Positions 16,758 through 25,497 of a DNA stretch of 64,000 bases are shown here, one piece after another; position 1 is the first letter of the stretch; every line of letters begins with the position of its first letter. Position numbers and translations under genes: made by a program. Location: contig NC_013739.1 in assembly GCF_000025265.1 (NCBI RefSeq), forward strand, positions 5,938,001-6,002,000, given 5' to 3'. The notes under the pieces were generated by a model. It worked only from the letters and a program-made list of their open reading frames with translations, was not told the origin of the DNA and ran no database searches. This DNA comes from Conexibacter woesei DSM 14684. Lineage in GTDB: Bacteria; Actinomycetota; Thermoleophilia; Solirubrobacterales; Solirubrobacteraceae.

Positions 16758-16946
16758 GAGCGCCGTGCCGGCGCGGCGTTCCACGGGCTCGCGCGACGCC
16801 CGATGACGCCGTCGCGCCAATCTTCGTGTTAAAGGTGCATCAACCCTGCTGATTGCACGTAGAGAGTCTGACCATTTTCAAGATGTTTCTGGCGCCTGTC
16901 GATACCACCTCTTACTAGGTTTTCAAGGCACTCGGGAGGTGTCGGA

Positions 16947-17495
16947 ATGAAGGTCCCCTCGTCGCGCCGCGTGCGTGCGCTGCTTGCAATCGGACCGCTC
17001 GTCGGGCTGTCGTGGCTCGGCGCGTACGCCGCGTTCACGGACTCGGTCGACGTGACGACCAGCTTCTCCACCGGCTCGGTGACGATCAGAGCCAACGACC
17101 AGACCGGCACCGTCGCGTTCACGTCGTTGTCGATGACGAACATGATCCCCGGCACGGTCAGATTCGCGCCGCTGAGAATCAGCAACGCCGGGACGCTCAA
17201 CTTCAACTACACGATGTCGACCGCCGTCACCGGCAGCGCGCCGCTCGCGAGCGCGCTCGTGATCGGCATCAGGGGCGTCCCCAGCTCGACCTGCGACGCG
17301 ACCACGTACACCGCGTCCAGCGACACCGCATACGCCTCCGCCGCAGGCCTCGGAAGCGCCGCGATCGCCGCCCGTCCGCTCGCCGCCTCCGCCAGCGAGT
17401 TCCTCTGCTTCCGCGTCGAGCTGCCGTCGGGCGCCTCCAACACCCTGCAGGGCCTGACGACGAGTGCGACGTTCACGTTCAACGCGACCACGTGA
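16947..17495 (+). CDS. TasA/camelysin-like secreted protein (SipW substrate)
   Basis: 182 residues. A SipW-type signal peptide (RALLAIGPLVGLSWLGAYAA) is followed by FTDSVDVTTSFSTGSV, the pattern seen just after the cleavage site in TasA and CalY. The rest is a beta-rich domain with SISNTA-like strands (LRISNAGTLNFNYTMS) and two Cys. In Bacillus such proteins form extracellular fibres. A strong ribosome site (GGGAGGTG) precedes the ATG. The SipW-type peptidase gene overlaps its end, so the two form an operon. Confidence 0.78.
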   Translation: MKVPSSRRVRALLAIGPLVGLSWLGAYAAFTDSVDVTTSFSTGSVTIRANDQTGTVAFTSLSMTNMIPGTVRFAPLRISNAGTLNFNYTMSTAVTGSAPLASALVIGIRGVPSSTCDATTYTASSDTAYASAAGLGSAAIAARPLAASASEFLCFRVELPSGASNTLQGLTTSATFTFNATT

Positions 17496-18435
17496 GCCGC
17501 GTCGCAGAACGCTGCTGCGCGCGGCCAGCTGGGTGCTGGCCGCGTTCGGCGCCGCCTGCCTGACGCTGACCGTGCTCGCGATCGCGCTCGGCGCGCGGCC
17601 GGTCGTCGTGCGGACCGGGTCGATGGCGCCGTCGATGCCGATCGGGACGGTGGCGATCGTCAAGACCCAGCCGGCGACCGCCGTCAGACCCGGCCAGGTC
17701 GTCGCCGTCGTGCGCACCGACGGCCGGCGGATCATGCACCGCGTCCAGCAGGTCAGACCGGTCGGCGACGGCGCCGTCACGCTCGTCCTGCGCGGCGACC
17801 GCAACAGACGCGCCGACCCGGGGCTGACCGTCAGCCGCGTCGAACGCCCGGTCGTCGTCGTGCCGTGGCTCGGCAAGCCGATCGGCTGGCTCGACAACCC
17901 CTGGCTGCAGTACTGGCTGGGCGTCCTCACAGGCACCGTCGCGCTCGCCTGGCTCGTCGACCGGCGGCGCCGCCGCGGCGCGGGCGCCGTCGAGGCGCCC
18001 GCCGGGGGAGGCGTCCTGAGCGCGCTCGGCGAGCGTCGCCGAGCGCTGCTCGGGCTCGCCGCCGCCGCGGCGCTGTGGGCCGGCTTCGCCGCCGTGCCGG
18101 CGCTCGCCGCGTTCCTCACCTCCGTGCAGGCGAACTCGTCCTTCTCGGCTTACACCGTGCCGACCCCGACCGGCGTCAGATGCTCCGGGCTCGGCATCCT
18201 GAGCGGGAACATCGTGTGGAACGCCGTCACGCCGCCGCCCGGCAACACGATCGACTACGTCATAACCCAGCCCGACGCGAGAACCGTGTCGACGACGGGC
18301 CTGAGCTACGCGCTGCCCGCGATCGGGCTCGGTGGCCAGTACAGAGTGCAGTCGCGGATCTCGTCCGGCTGGCTGTCGGCGCCCGCGGTCGTCACCGTCA
18401 CGCTCGGAATACTGTCGATATACATCTGCAGCTGA
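17464..18435 (+). CDS. SipW-type signal peptidase I fused to a substrate-like C-terminal domain
   Basis: 323 residues. After an N-terminal membrane segment comes the catalytic RTGSMAPSMPIG (Ser53) and MHRV (His92) with GDRNRRADPG. The His in place of Lys marks the SipW/ER type. A second membrane helix (about 148-165) ends in basic residues. Then residues 190-230 look like another signal peptide, ending PALAAFLTSVQANSSFSAYT, close to the TasA-like protein's cleavage region, followed by a beta-rich domain. So the peptidase may carry its own substrate. The start is uncertain: GTG at 17464 overlaps the upstream gene by 32 bp. Confidence 0.8.
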   Translation: MRRSRSTRPREPRRRTLLRAASWVLAAFGAACLTLTVLAIALGARPVVVRTGSMAPSMPIGTVAIVKTQPATAVRPGQVVAVVRTDGRRIMHRVQQVRPVGDGAVTLVLRGDRNRRADPGLTVSRVERPVVVVPWLGKPIGWLDNPWLQYWLGVLTGTVALAWLVDRRRRRGAGAVEAPAGGGVLSALGERRRALLGLAAAAALWAGFAAVPALAAFLTSVQANSSFSAYTVPTPTGVRCSGLGILSGNIVWNAVTPPPGNTIDYVITQPDARTVSTTGLSYALPAIGLGGQYRVQSRISSGWLSAPAVVTVTLGILSIYICS

Positions 18436-18469
18436 GCCCAGCGTCGTGTGAGACGTAGGATGCGGGCCG

Positions 18470-19318
18470 ATGTCCGCCAGCTCCGGTGCACCGCTCCTCG
18501 TCGCCCCCGCGCCATTCGTCGGAACGCTGCGCGCGCCGCAGGTCGCCGCCGCGCTCGGCCGCGGCCTGGAGGCGGGCGGCTGGCAGGTCGACCTCTGCCC
18601 GCTCGCCGACGGCGGCCGCGGCACGATCGAGGTGATGTTGCCCGCGCTCGGCGGCGACGCCGCCGCCGTGCGCGTCGGCGAGCGCGACGTCGGGATCGCG
18701 CTGATCGAGGACGGCGGCACCGCGATCGTCGAGCTGGCCGCGGTGCTCGGCGACGACGGGTCGGGTGAGGCGGGTTCCAGCGCGGCAGCCGGCGAGCTGC
18801 TGCTCGCTGCCGCCGAGACTGGCGCGGAGGTGCTGCTCGTCGGCGCCGGCGACGTCGCGCCGCGCGACGGCGGCGAGGGCGCGGTCGAAGCGATCGCGTC
18901 CGGCGGCGGGCTGCGGCCGCGCCTGGTCGTGCTGTGCGACGTGCGGACGCCCGCGCACGGCGTCAACTGGGGCGCGTCGGGCGGCGGCGTCGCCGGGGCG
19001 CTCGCAGAGGCCTGCGACGCGCGGCTGGAGAGCGGCGCGTCGTTCGTGCTCGACCAGCTCGACGGCGACGCACGCATGCGCGCCGCGCACGCGGTGATCG
19101 TCGGCGAAGGGCGGCTCGACCTGCAGACGCTCGCCGGCAAGGCGCCGGGCGAGCTGGCGACCCGCGCACGCCAGAGCGGCGTCCCCTGCTTCGCCGTCGT
19201 CGGCTCGCGCACGCTCGACGCGTTCGGCGGCCGCATCCTCGACCTCCAGGCGGTGCTGGAGGCGGGCGACCTCGACGCGATCGAGGCGGCCGGCCGCGAG
19301 CTGGCGCGGCTCGCCTGA
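18470..19318 (+). CDS. Short glycerate-kinase-family protein
   Basis: 282 residues, about 90 fewer than ordinary type I glycerate kinases. Recognisable motifs are CPLADGGRGTIE (PLADGGEGT in the family), ASGGGVAGALAEA, and VGEGRLDLQTLAGKAPGELA. The N-terminal APFVGTLRAPQVAAAL replaces the usual DSFKGSLSA. The family phosphorylates D-glycerate with ATP. The missing segment and altered N-terminal motif make activity uncertain. The ATG follows TAGGAT (18456-18461) by 8 nt. Confidence 0.75.
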   Translation: MSASSGAPLLVAPAPFVGTLRAPQVAAALGRGLEAGGWQVDLCPLADGGRGTIEVMLPALGGDAAAVRVGERDVGIALIEDGGTAIVELAAVLGDDGSGEAGSSAAAGELLLAAAETGAEVLLVGAGDVAPRDGGEGAVEAIASGGGLRPRLVVLCDVRTPAHGVNWGASGGGVAGALAEACDARLESGASFVLDQLDGDARMRAAHAVIVGEGRLDLQTLAGKAPGELATRARQSGVPCFAVVGSRTLDAFGGRILDLQAVLEAGDLDAIEAAGRELARLA

Positions 19319-19396
19319 GCTGCGGCGCGCGGGTCCGCCGGGCGGCGCCGCCGCTGCGGCCGAGCCGTCCGCCGGACGGGTAGGCTCGCGAGCGAG

Positions 19397-19777
19397 ATGC
19401 GTCTGTTCCGCCGCAAGCCGAGCCGCGAGCGGGAGGTCGCCGCCGCGCTGTCGGCGCGCGGCGTCGGCGGCGTCGCGACCGTCGTCGCGCTGCGCCCGAC
19501 CGGCGCGACGCGCGAGGGCGCCGCGCGCGAGATCGAGCTGACGCTCGACGTGCAGCTGCCCCGCGGCGAGCGGCTGCGCGTCGTCCACCGGCAGTTCATG
19601 AACCGCTACGCGCGGCACGGCCTCGCGCCCGGCGAGCCCGCACGGATCCTCTACGACCCCGACGACCCGCGGGTGCTGCTCGTGAGAGGCCACCCGCGGG
19701 TCCGTACCGAGGTCATCGCCGGCGAGATCGTGATCGTCGACGGGACCGGGCGCGACGAGCCGGGGGCGGTGGAATGA
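19397..19777 (+). CDS. Small beta-rich protein of unknown function
   Basis: 126 residues, no membrane segment. The pattern GVGGVATVVALRPTG, ELTLDVQLPRGERLRVVHRQ, GEPARILYDPDDPRVLLV suggests a small beta-barrel such as those in DUF3592-like proteins, which carry YDPxDP. I do not recognise a function. TAGGCT (19381-19386) lies 10 nt before the ATG. It ends 25 nt before gpsA. Confidence 0.6.
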   Translation: MRLFRRKPSREREVAAALSARGVGGVATVVALRPTGATREGAAREIELTLDVQLPRGERLRVVHRQFMNRYARHGLAPGEPARILYDPDDPRVLLVRGHPRVRTEVIAGEIVIVDGTGRDEPGAVE

Positions 19778-19802
19778 GCGCGCGCGCTACGCTCGCCGCC
19801 TC

Positions 19803-20945
19803 GTGCCACCCCTTCCGCGCCCCCAGATCCCCGTTCCGCCCGCTCTGCGCCGGGCGGTGGTCGTCGGCGCCGGCTCGTTCGGGACCGCCGTCGCGGTGCT
19901 GCTCGCGCGCGGCGGAATGCGCACGACGCTGCAGACGCGCACCGCCGAGCAAGCCGAGGCGCTGAGCGAGGCGCGCGAGAACCGCACGTACCTGCCCGGC
20001 GTCGAGCTGCCGAAGGAGCTGCGGATCGAGCCAGTCACGGCCGGGCTCGGACGCGCCGAGTTCGTCTTCCTCGCCGTCCCCTCGCGCGGGCTGGAGCAGG
20101 TGATCGCTGGGCTCGAGTCGGCCGGCCTCTCACGCCGCGCCTCGATCGTGTCGCTCTCGAAGGGGCTCGTGCCGCCGGCCGGGACAGCGCCGACCGTGCT
20201 GCTGCGCCGGCACTTCTCGGCCGAGCGGATCGCCTGCGTCGGCGGCCCGGCGCACGCGCAGGAGATGGTGCGCGAGGGCGCCGGGCTCGTCGCCGCCGCA
20301 ACCGACGAGGAGCTGGCGAGACTGATCGCGAGCGTCTTCATACGCGCCGGCGTCGTCTGCGAGCAGTCCAACGACCCGGTCGGCGTCGAGCTGGCCGGGG
20401 CGGCGAAGAACGCCGCCGCGCTCGCGGCGGGCGCGACCGGTGCGCAGGGCCTCAACGCGGCCGGCGCCGCCGCCGGCCACATCTTCGGCGAGGTCTGGCG
20501 CTACGCCGAGCGCCAGGGCGCGCGGCCGGAGTCGATGATCGGCCTCGCCGGCACCGGCGACCTGGTCGCGACCGCGCTCGCGCCGCAGAGCCGCAACCGC
20601 CGCGCCGGCGAGCTGCTCGCCGAGGGCGTGCCGGCGGCCGAGATCCCGGCGCGGATCGGACAGGCCGTCGAGGCGATGGAGTCGGTCCCGCTGCTGGCGC
20701 GCGCGCTTGCCGGTGCCGGCATCGAGGCGCCGGTCACCGACGCGCTCGCGAGACTGATCGCGGGCGAGCTGCCGCTCGACGAGTGGGTCGCGCTCGTGCG
20801 TGCGACCGTCCCGCCGCCGGCCCGCTGGCGCGTCGGCGGGGACCGCGTCGCCGTCCAGAGAGGCGCGATCGGCCGCGCGGCGACGCGGATGCGTGGCTGG
20901 CTGGCGCGCCGCAGCGGCCACGACCGGCGCGAGGCGCCGGAGTAG
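19803..20945 (+). CDS. gpsA: NAD(P)-dependent glycerol-3-phosphate dehydrogenase
   Basis: 380 residues. The Rossmann motif is VVVGAGSFGTAVAVLLARGG; VFLAVPSRGL and SLSKGL are typical, and the catalytic lysine lies in ELAGAAKNAAALAAG. GLAGTGDLVATALAPQSRNR is the conserved substrate-binding segment. The enzyme reduces dihydroxyacetone phosphate to sn-glycerol-3-phosphate for phospholipids. About 40 residues at the C-terminus extend past the family's usual end and are Arg-rich. The GTG start follows TACGCT (19788-19793) by 9 nt. Confidence 0.93.
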   Translation: MPPLPRPQIPVPPALRRAVVVGAGSFGTAVAVLLARGGMRTTLQTRTAEQAEALSEARENRTYLPGVELPKELRIEPVTAGLGRAEFVFLAVPSRGLEQVIAGLESAGLSRRASIVSLSKGLVPPAGTAPTVLLRRHFSAERIACVGGPAHAQEMVREGAGLVAAATDEELARLIASVFIRAGVVCEQSNDPVGVELAGAAKNAAALAAGATGAQGLNAAGAAAGHIFGEVWRYAERQGARPESMIGLAGTGDLVATALAPQSRNRRAGELLAEGVPAAEIPARIGQAVEAMESVPLLARALAGAGIEAPVTDALARLIAGELPLDEWVALVRATVPPPARWRVGGDRVAVQRGAIGRAATRMRGWLARRSGHDRREAPE

Positions 20946-20951
20946 GGCGCC

Positions 20952-21770
20952 TCAGCCGCGGCGCTCGGCGAGCGTCGTGACGACCGCCTCGTAGACGCCG
21001 GCGCCGTGGCGCTCGGTGGCGACGCGCACATTCGCGAGGTCGCCGATCGCCTCGCGCAGCGTCGGGTCCTTCTCCAGCGCGTTGGCGACGAGCCAGAAGC
21101 TGCCGACGGCGGCGGCGGCGCCCATGTCCTCGCGCGAGTCGCCGACCGCGATGCACTCCTCCGGGGCGTAGCCGCGGATCTGCATGTGCCGCGCGACGGC
21201 GCCGGCCTTCGAGGCGGCAGCCGGCACGAGGTGGTAGGCGCGCACCTGCGGCAGCTCAGCGAGCGCGGCCGAACGCGAGTGGACGGTGCCGTTGTCGACC
21301 AGCCGCAGCCCCTCGATCCCGTTCTCGGCCAGCAGCGCGTCGACCTCGAACGCGTCGACGAGGCCGCGGAAGAGGTGCGAGACCTCGCGGTCGACGTGCC
21401 ACGGCTCGTGGTACTCGAGCGCGTTCGGGAACGTCTCCAACAGCAGCGCGGGGGCGCCCGAGGCGGTGATCTGGTCGTGGATCGTCGCGTCCTCGCGCGG
21501 CAGCAGGCCGCCCGTCAGCCACTCCAGCTCGCCGTCGACGACGAGCCCCGCGCCGGCCTCGAAGATGTACGCCGTCTGGCCGATCAGGCGCGCGTCCTCC
21601 TTCACCTGCGCCTCGCGGCGGCCGGTGTAGATGACGACCTCGACGTCGGCGCGGTGACACGCCTCCAGCGCGCGCACGCCCGCAGTCGAGAAGCCGCCGT
21701 CGGCGCCGCGCAGGAGCGACGCGCCCGGCCCGAGGAGAGTGCCGTCGAGATCGACGTAGAGGCAGCGCAT
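20952..21770 (-). CDS. HAD-superfamily phosphatase (MPGP/Cof-like)
   Basis: 272 residues. Motif I is YVDLDGTLLG with nucleophile Asp; motif II Thr is in VVIYTGRRE; motif IV is IAVGDSREDMGAA. The cap between them is of the Cof or mannosyl-phosphoglycerate-phosphatase type. The substrate is likely a small phosphosugar or similar. It lies 41 nt downstream of the threonine-aldolase gene on the same strand and may be its operon mate. Confidence 0.85.
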   Translation of the reverse strand: MRCLYVDLDGTLLGPGASLLRGADGGFSTAGVRALEACHRADVEVVIYTGRREAQVKEDARLIGQTAYIFEAGAGLVVDGELEWLTGGLLPREDATIHDQITASGAPALLLETFPNALEYHEPWHVDREVSHLFRGLVDAFEVDALLAENGIEGLRLVDNGTVHSRSAALAELPQVRAYHLVPAAASKAGAVARHMQIRGYAPEECIAVGDSREDMGAAAAVGSFWLVANALEKDPTLREAIGDLANVRVATERHGAGVYEAVVTTLAERRG

Positions 21771-21811
21771 GCGCCGCAGTCTGACGGCTCGCGCCGGCGG
21801 CGGTCGGGTGC

Positions 21812-22873
21812 TCAGGCAGCGACCGCGCCGAGCACGTCGCGGACGGCCGCGGCGAAGCGGTCGACCTCGTCTGCGGTCGTGTCCCACGCGCACATCCAGC
21901 GGACCTCGCCGGTGCCGGGCGCCAGCTCGCGGCCGGGCGTGTCCCAGTCGTAGAAGTGCCACTCCTGCTGGAGGCGGCGCGTGGCGGCGAGCGGCAGCGC
22001 GGCGAAGACGGCGTTCGCCTGCACCAGCTGCGTGATCTCCAGGCCGGGCGTGTCGCGAACGGCGGCGGCGAGCCGCGCGGCCATCGCGTTGGCGTGCGAG
22101 GCGAGCCGCTCCCACAGGCCGTCCTCCAGCAGCGCGACGAACTGCGCGGCGAGGAAGCGGCCCTTCGAGGCGAGCTGGAGCGACTGCTTGCGCAGGTACG
22201 GCAGGCCATCGACAAGCCCGCCGTCGGGGCGCAGCACGACGACCGCCTCCGCCCCCAGCGCGCCGGCCTTCGTCGCGCCGAACGACAGCAGGTCGACGCC
22301 GGCGTCGGTCGTGATCGCGCGCAGCGGGACGCCGAGCGCGGCCGCAGCCGCGGGCAGGCGCGCGCCGTCGACGTGGAGGCGCAGGCCGAGGTCGTGGGCG
22401 GTGCGCGCGAGCGCGGCGACCTCGTTCGGGGAGTAGACGGTCCCCAGCTCGGTCGACTGCGCGATCGAGACGACCTGCGGCTGCGCCTGGTGCTCGTCGC
22501 CGAGGCGGTCGCAGAGCCGCTCGACGTCGGCCGGACGGAGCTTGCCGTCGGCGGTCGGCGCGGTCAGCAGCTTGACGCCGCCGACGCGCTCGGGGGCGCC
22601 GCCCTCGTCGACGTGCAGATGCGCGGTCTGCGCGCAGATCGCCGCGCCCCACGGAGAGCAGGCGGCGCGCAGCGCGAGCACGTTGGCGCCGGTCCCGTTG
22701 AAGACGAGGAACGCCTGCGCCTCGGAGCCGAGCTGCTCGCGCAGCAGCTCCTGCGCCCGCGCGGTCCAGCGGTCGGCGCCGTACGCGGGCGCGTGGCCTT
22801 CGTTGGCTGCGACGACCGCCGCCATCACCTGCGGGTGCGCGCCGGCGTAGTTGTCGCTCGCGAACGTGCTCAC
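21812..22873 (-). CDS. ltaE: Low-specificity threonine aldolase
   Basis: 353 residues, fold-type I PLP enzyme. It starts STFASDNYAGAHPQVM, the family's opening; HVDGARLPAAAAAL contains the Asp that binds the PLP nitrogen, and the Schiff-base Lys202 is in SFGATKAGALGAE. The family cleaves threonine or allo-threonine to glycine and acetaldehyde. The GTG start overlaps the upstream gene's TGA (GTGA), so it is coupled to the DUF6421-like gene, and both are opposite an Lrp-type regulator, fitting amino-acid-responsive control. Confidence 0.92.
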   Translation of the reverse strand: MSTFASDNYAGAHPQVMAAVVAANEGHAPAYGADRWTARAQELLREQLGSEAQAFLVFNGTGANVLALRAACSPWGAAICAQTAHLHVDEGGAPERVGGVKLLTAPTADGKLRPADVERLCDRLGDEHQAQPQVVSIAQSTELGTVYSPNEVAALARTAHDLGLRLHVDGARLPAAAAALGVPLRAITTDAGVDLLSFGATKAGALGAEAVVVLRPDGGLVDGLPYLRKQSLQLASKGRFLAAQFVALLEDGLWERLASHANAMAARLAAAVRDTPGLEITQLVQANAVFAALPLAATRRLQQEWHFYDWDTPGRELAPGTGEVRWMCAWDTTADEVDRFAAAVRDVLGAVAA

Positions 22874-24966
22874 GCCGCCACCGCGGGCGCGTCGGCGGCG
22901 AGCTTGCCCTGCAGCGAGACGTAGAAGAGCGACAGCGGGAACTCGTCGTCGAGCACCTCGTCGACGTACGGTCTCGGGTTCGGCGTCTCGGCGAAGTCGC
23001 GCGCGCCCGCAACCCAGCGCGAGCCGGCGGCCGGGGGAACGTGCGCGGCAACGAGGTCGTGCGCCGCCGCCCAGTGCTGCAGCTTCGTCCGCTGGATGCC
23101 GGCGCGGTAGAGCGTCTCGACCTGCTCGCGCAGCTCCAGCACGCCGTCGGCGACGTGCTCCCAGTCGATCGTCAGGCGGTTGTCGGTCCAGTGGAGTCGG
23201 CGCGTTCCGTGCAGGAAGCCGAACAGCAGTTGCCCGCCGAGCCCGTCGTAGTTGCGTATGCGCGGGCCGGTGATCGGGAAGCGGAAGAGGCGGTCGAAGA
23301 GGATCGCGTACTGCACGTGGCGGGCGAACGCGAAGCCCTCGCGCTCCAGCGTCACCGCCTCGCTGAACGCGGTCAGGTCGCAGCGCAGCTCCTCCAGCGC
23401 GTACATCCAGTACGGCATCCGCTGGCGGATCATGAACGGGTCGAACGGCAGGTCGCCGTGGCTGTGCGTGCGGTCGTGGACGAGGTCCCACAGCTCGTAG
23501 GCGTCGCGCGAGAGCCGCTCGCTCGCGAGCAGCGCCGCCGCGTCGGGCGGCAGGTTGAGCCGCAGGACCGACGCCGCCGCGCTCGAGGTGCGGCGGAAGC
23601 GCTCCGCCTCGCGGTCGCAGAAGATCCCGCCGAAGTGGTTGACGGGCTTGCCGGCGACGGAGACGGTCTCGGGGAACAGCACGGCGCAGTCGGAGTCATA
23701 CCCGGCGGTGTAGTCGACGAGTGTGACCGGCACGAACTTCGCGTTGTCGTAGCGGTCGCGCTCCAGCTCGGCGAGCCACTCGGGCCACGGCACGGCGACG
23801 ATCAGCGCCTCGAAGACCTTGTCGCGCGAGCCGTTCTGCTTGTACATCGGGAAGACGACGAGGTGCTGGATCCCGTCCTCGCGCTGGAGGTCGGGACGGA
23901 ACTGCTCCAGTGCGGCGGTGAAGTCGGGCTGCTCGAAGCCACCGTCGGCCCACGCCCGCAGGTCCGCGACGACCGCTTCCAGGTAGGCGGCCTGATGCGC
24001 GAAGCGCGGCGCCAGCCGCTCGATCGCGGCGACGATCGCCTCGACGCGGGTGCGCAGCCCGGTGGGGTCGTGCTCGCCCAGGTCGACGCTGCCGTCGGAC
24101 CGCTGCTGCAGGCGTAGCGCGTCGACCTCGCGCTTGAGCGCGGTCCAGTGCGGGTCGTCCTTCGCCTCCGCCGCGGCGCGCGGCGCCGCCAGCGGCTCGC
24201 CGTAGGCGCCGCCGGCGGCCCAGTGGACGAGGTTGAGCCACAGGTCGGCGTGGTCCAGCTCGTCGATGCAGTCGTCGCCGAAGAGGTCGGAGTCGCCCAG
24301 CACGACGACGCGGCCAGCGCCCTGCTCGGTGACCGCGAGCAGCGGGGCGCGCGGCGTCGAGGCGGTCGCCGACGTGCTCGCCAGCGCGCGTGCGCCGTTG
24401 GCCAGGTGCAGCGTCGTGGCGCGGTAGAAGCAGGCTGCGTCGACGCGCGCCAGCAGGTCGACGCCGCCGACCGGATGCCGCAGGTCGGCGAGGATCCAGT
24501 GCGGGCTGGCGCGATGGTGCTCGTAGTCGGAGACGGTGCGGTTCTCGATCTCGATCCCGAAGCGGGCGAGCAGCTCGTTGACGTTGTTGCCGTACTTCTC
24601 CTGCTCCTGCTCGCCGAGCACGATCAGGCCGCCGCCGGCGCGCACGAACGCCTCGACCGCGTGCAGCTCGGCGTCGGTGAAGCGGGGCGAGCCACCGGGC
24701 ACGACCTGCTCCCATGCGTCGTCGGAGGGGTGGGCGATCACGAGCACGTCGGCGTCCGCGAGCGTCGCGGCGTCGAGCGGCCCGTCGGCCGCGTCGTGCG
24801 CTGCGACGCCGAGGTCGTGGCCGCGCAGCAGCGCGGCGGCCTTCGCGTAGGAGGAGTCCTCGGGGTGCGAGGGCTGGATCGCGCGGGCCAGCTCGGGGCG
24901 AACGGTCCACGCCTCCGAGTGCGCTTCGTCGAACAGGACATGGGCGGTGGCTTCGCGCTGAGGCAT
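22870..24966 (-). CDS. DUF6421-like protein with N-terminal amidotransferase-like domain
   Basis: 698 residues. About 1-240 resemble a class I glutamine-amidotransferase-like (DUF4350-type) fold (VLVIAHPSD, FVRAGGGLIVLGEQEQEKYG, RVVVLGDSDLFGDD). About 250-698 match what I remember as DUF6421: VVFPMYKQNGSRDKVFEALI, KPVNHFGGIFCDREAERF, ELWDLVHDRTHSHGDLPFD. The His-rich HDRTHSHGD segment could bind metal. Function is unknown. TACCGT (24974-24979 on this strand) lies 7 nt before the ATG. It leads an operon with threonine aldolase, divergent from an Lrp gene. Confidence 0.72.
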   Translation of the reverse strand: MPQREATAHVLFDEAHSEAWTVRPELARAIQPSHPEDSSYAKAAALLRGHDLGVAAHDAADGPLDAATLADADVLVIAHPSDDAWEQVVPGGSPRFTDAELHAVEAFVRAGGGLIVLGEQEQEKYGNNVNELLARFGIEIENRTVSDYEHHRASPHWILADLRHPVGGVDLLARVDAACFYRATTLHLANGARALASTSATASTPRAPLLAVTEQGAGRVVVLGDSDLFGDDCIDELDHADLWLNLVHWAAGGAYGEPLAAPRAAAEAKDDPHWTALKREVDALRLQQRSDGSVDLGEHDPTGLRTRVEAIVAAIERLAPRFAHQAAYLEAVVADLRAWADGGFEQPDFTAALEQFRPDLQREDGIQHLVVFPMYKQNGSRDKVFEALIVAVPWPEWLAELERDRYDNAKFVPVTLVDYTAGYDSDCAVLFPETVSVAGKPVNHFGGIFCDREAERFRRTSSAAASVLRLNLPPDAAALLASERLSRDAYELWDLVHDRTHSHGDLPFDPFMIRQRMPYWMYALEELRCDLTAFSEAVTLEREGFAFARHVQYAILFDRLFRFPITGPRIRNYDGLGGQLLFGFLHGTRRLHWTDNRLTIDWEHVADGVLELREQVETLYRAGIQRTKLQHWAAAHDLVAAHVPPAAGSRWVAGARDFAETPNPRPYVDEVLDDEFPLSLFYVSLQGKLAADAPAVAA

Positions 24967-25039
24967 GACATCCACGGTAGGACGAGTTCGCCCCCCAGTC
25001 GAGTGCGGAATCCGTCGAGTTGGTGCAACAATCGAACGG

Positions 25040-25477
25040 ATGGATCCGATCGACCGGCAGATCGTTGCGTTGCTCGTCGAAGACGCGCGTCGTTCGTATG
25101 GCGACATCGGCCGCCGCGTCGCGCTCAGCGCGCCGTCGGTCAAGCGCCGCGTCGACCGGCTGCGCACAGGCGGCGCGATCGAGGGCTTCACCGCGGTCCT
25201 CGACCACGACGCGCTCGGCGCCGGCACCGAGGCGCTCGTCGAGCTGTTCTTCGCGCCCGGCACGCTGCTGGACGAGGTGACCGCGCGGCTGGAGGAGCAC
25301 CCCGAGGTCGTCGAGGCGTGGAGCGTCACCGGCGACGCCGACGCGATCGCGCGCGTCCGCGTCGGCGACGCGCGCGACCTCGAACGGCTGATCATGGAGC
25401 TGCAGCGCGACGGCAGCGTCGTGCGGACGCGCTCGCAGATCGTGCTCTCGCGCCTGGTCGCGCGCGGCCGCGGCTAG
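25040..25477 (+). CDS. Lrp/AsnC-family transcriptional regulator
   Basis: 145 residues. The N-terminal HTH is DPIDRQIVALLVEDARRSYG and LSAPSVKRRVDRLRTGGAIE; the C-terminal RAM domain binds amino acids (VVEAWSVTGDADAIARV). I chose ATG 25040 because it gives the canonical MDxIDRxIV start. Divergent by 73 bp from the DUF6421-like/threonine aldolase operon, its likely target. Confidence 0.93.
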   Translation: MDPIDRQIVALLVEDARRSYGDIGRRVALSAPSVKRRVDRLRTGGAIEGFTAVLDHDALGAGTEALVELFFAPGTLLDEVTARLEEHPEVVEAWSVTGDADAIARVRVGDARDLERLIMELQRDGSVVRTRSQIVLSRLVARGRG

Positions 25478-25497
25478 TCCGCGCGTAGTATCGAAGC

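Noticed and set aside
16758-16946. A riboswitch (for example c-di-GMP class) before the TasA-like gene
   Set aside because: The AT-rich leader lacks the conserved GEMM core; only a ribosome site and promoter-like bases are evident.
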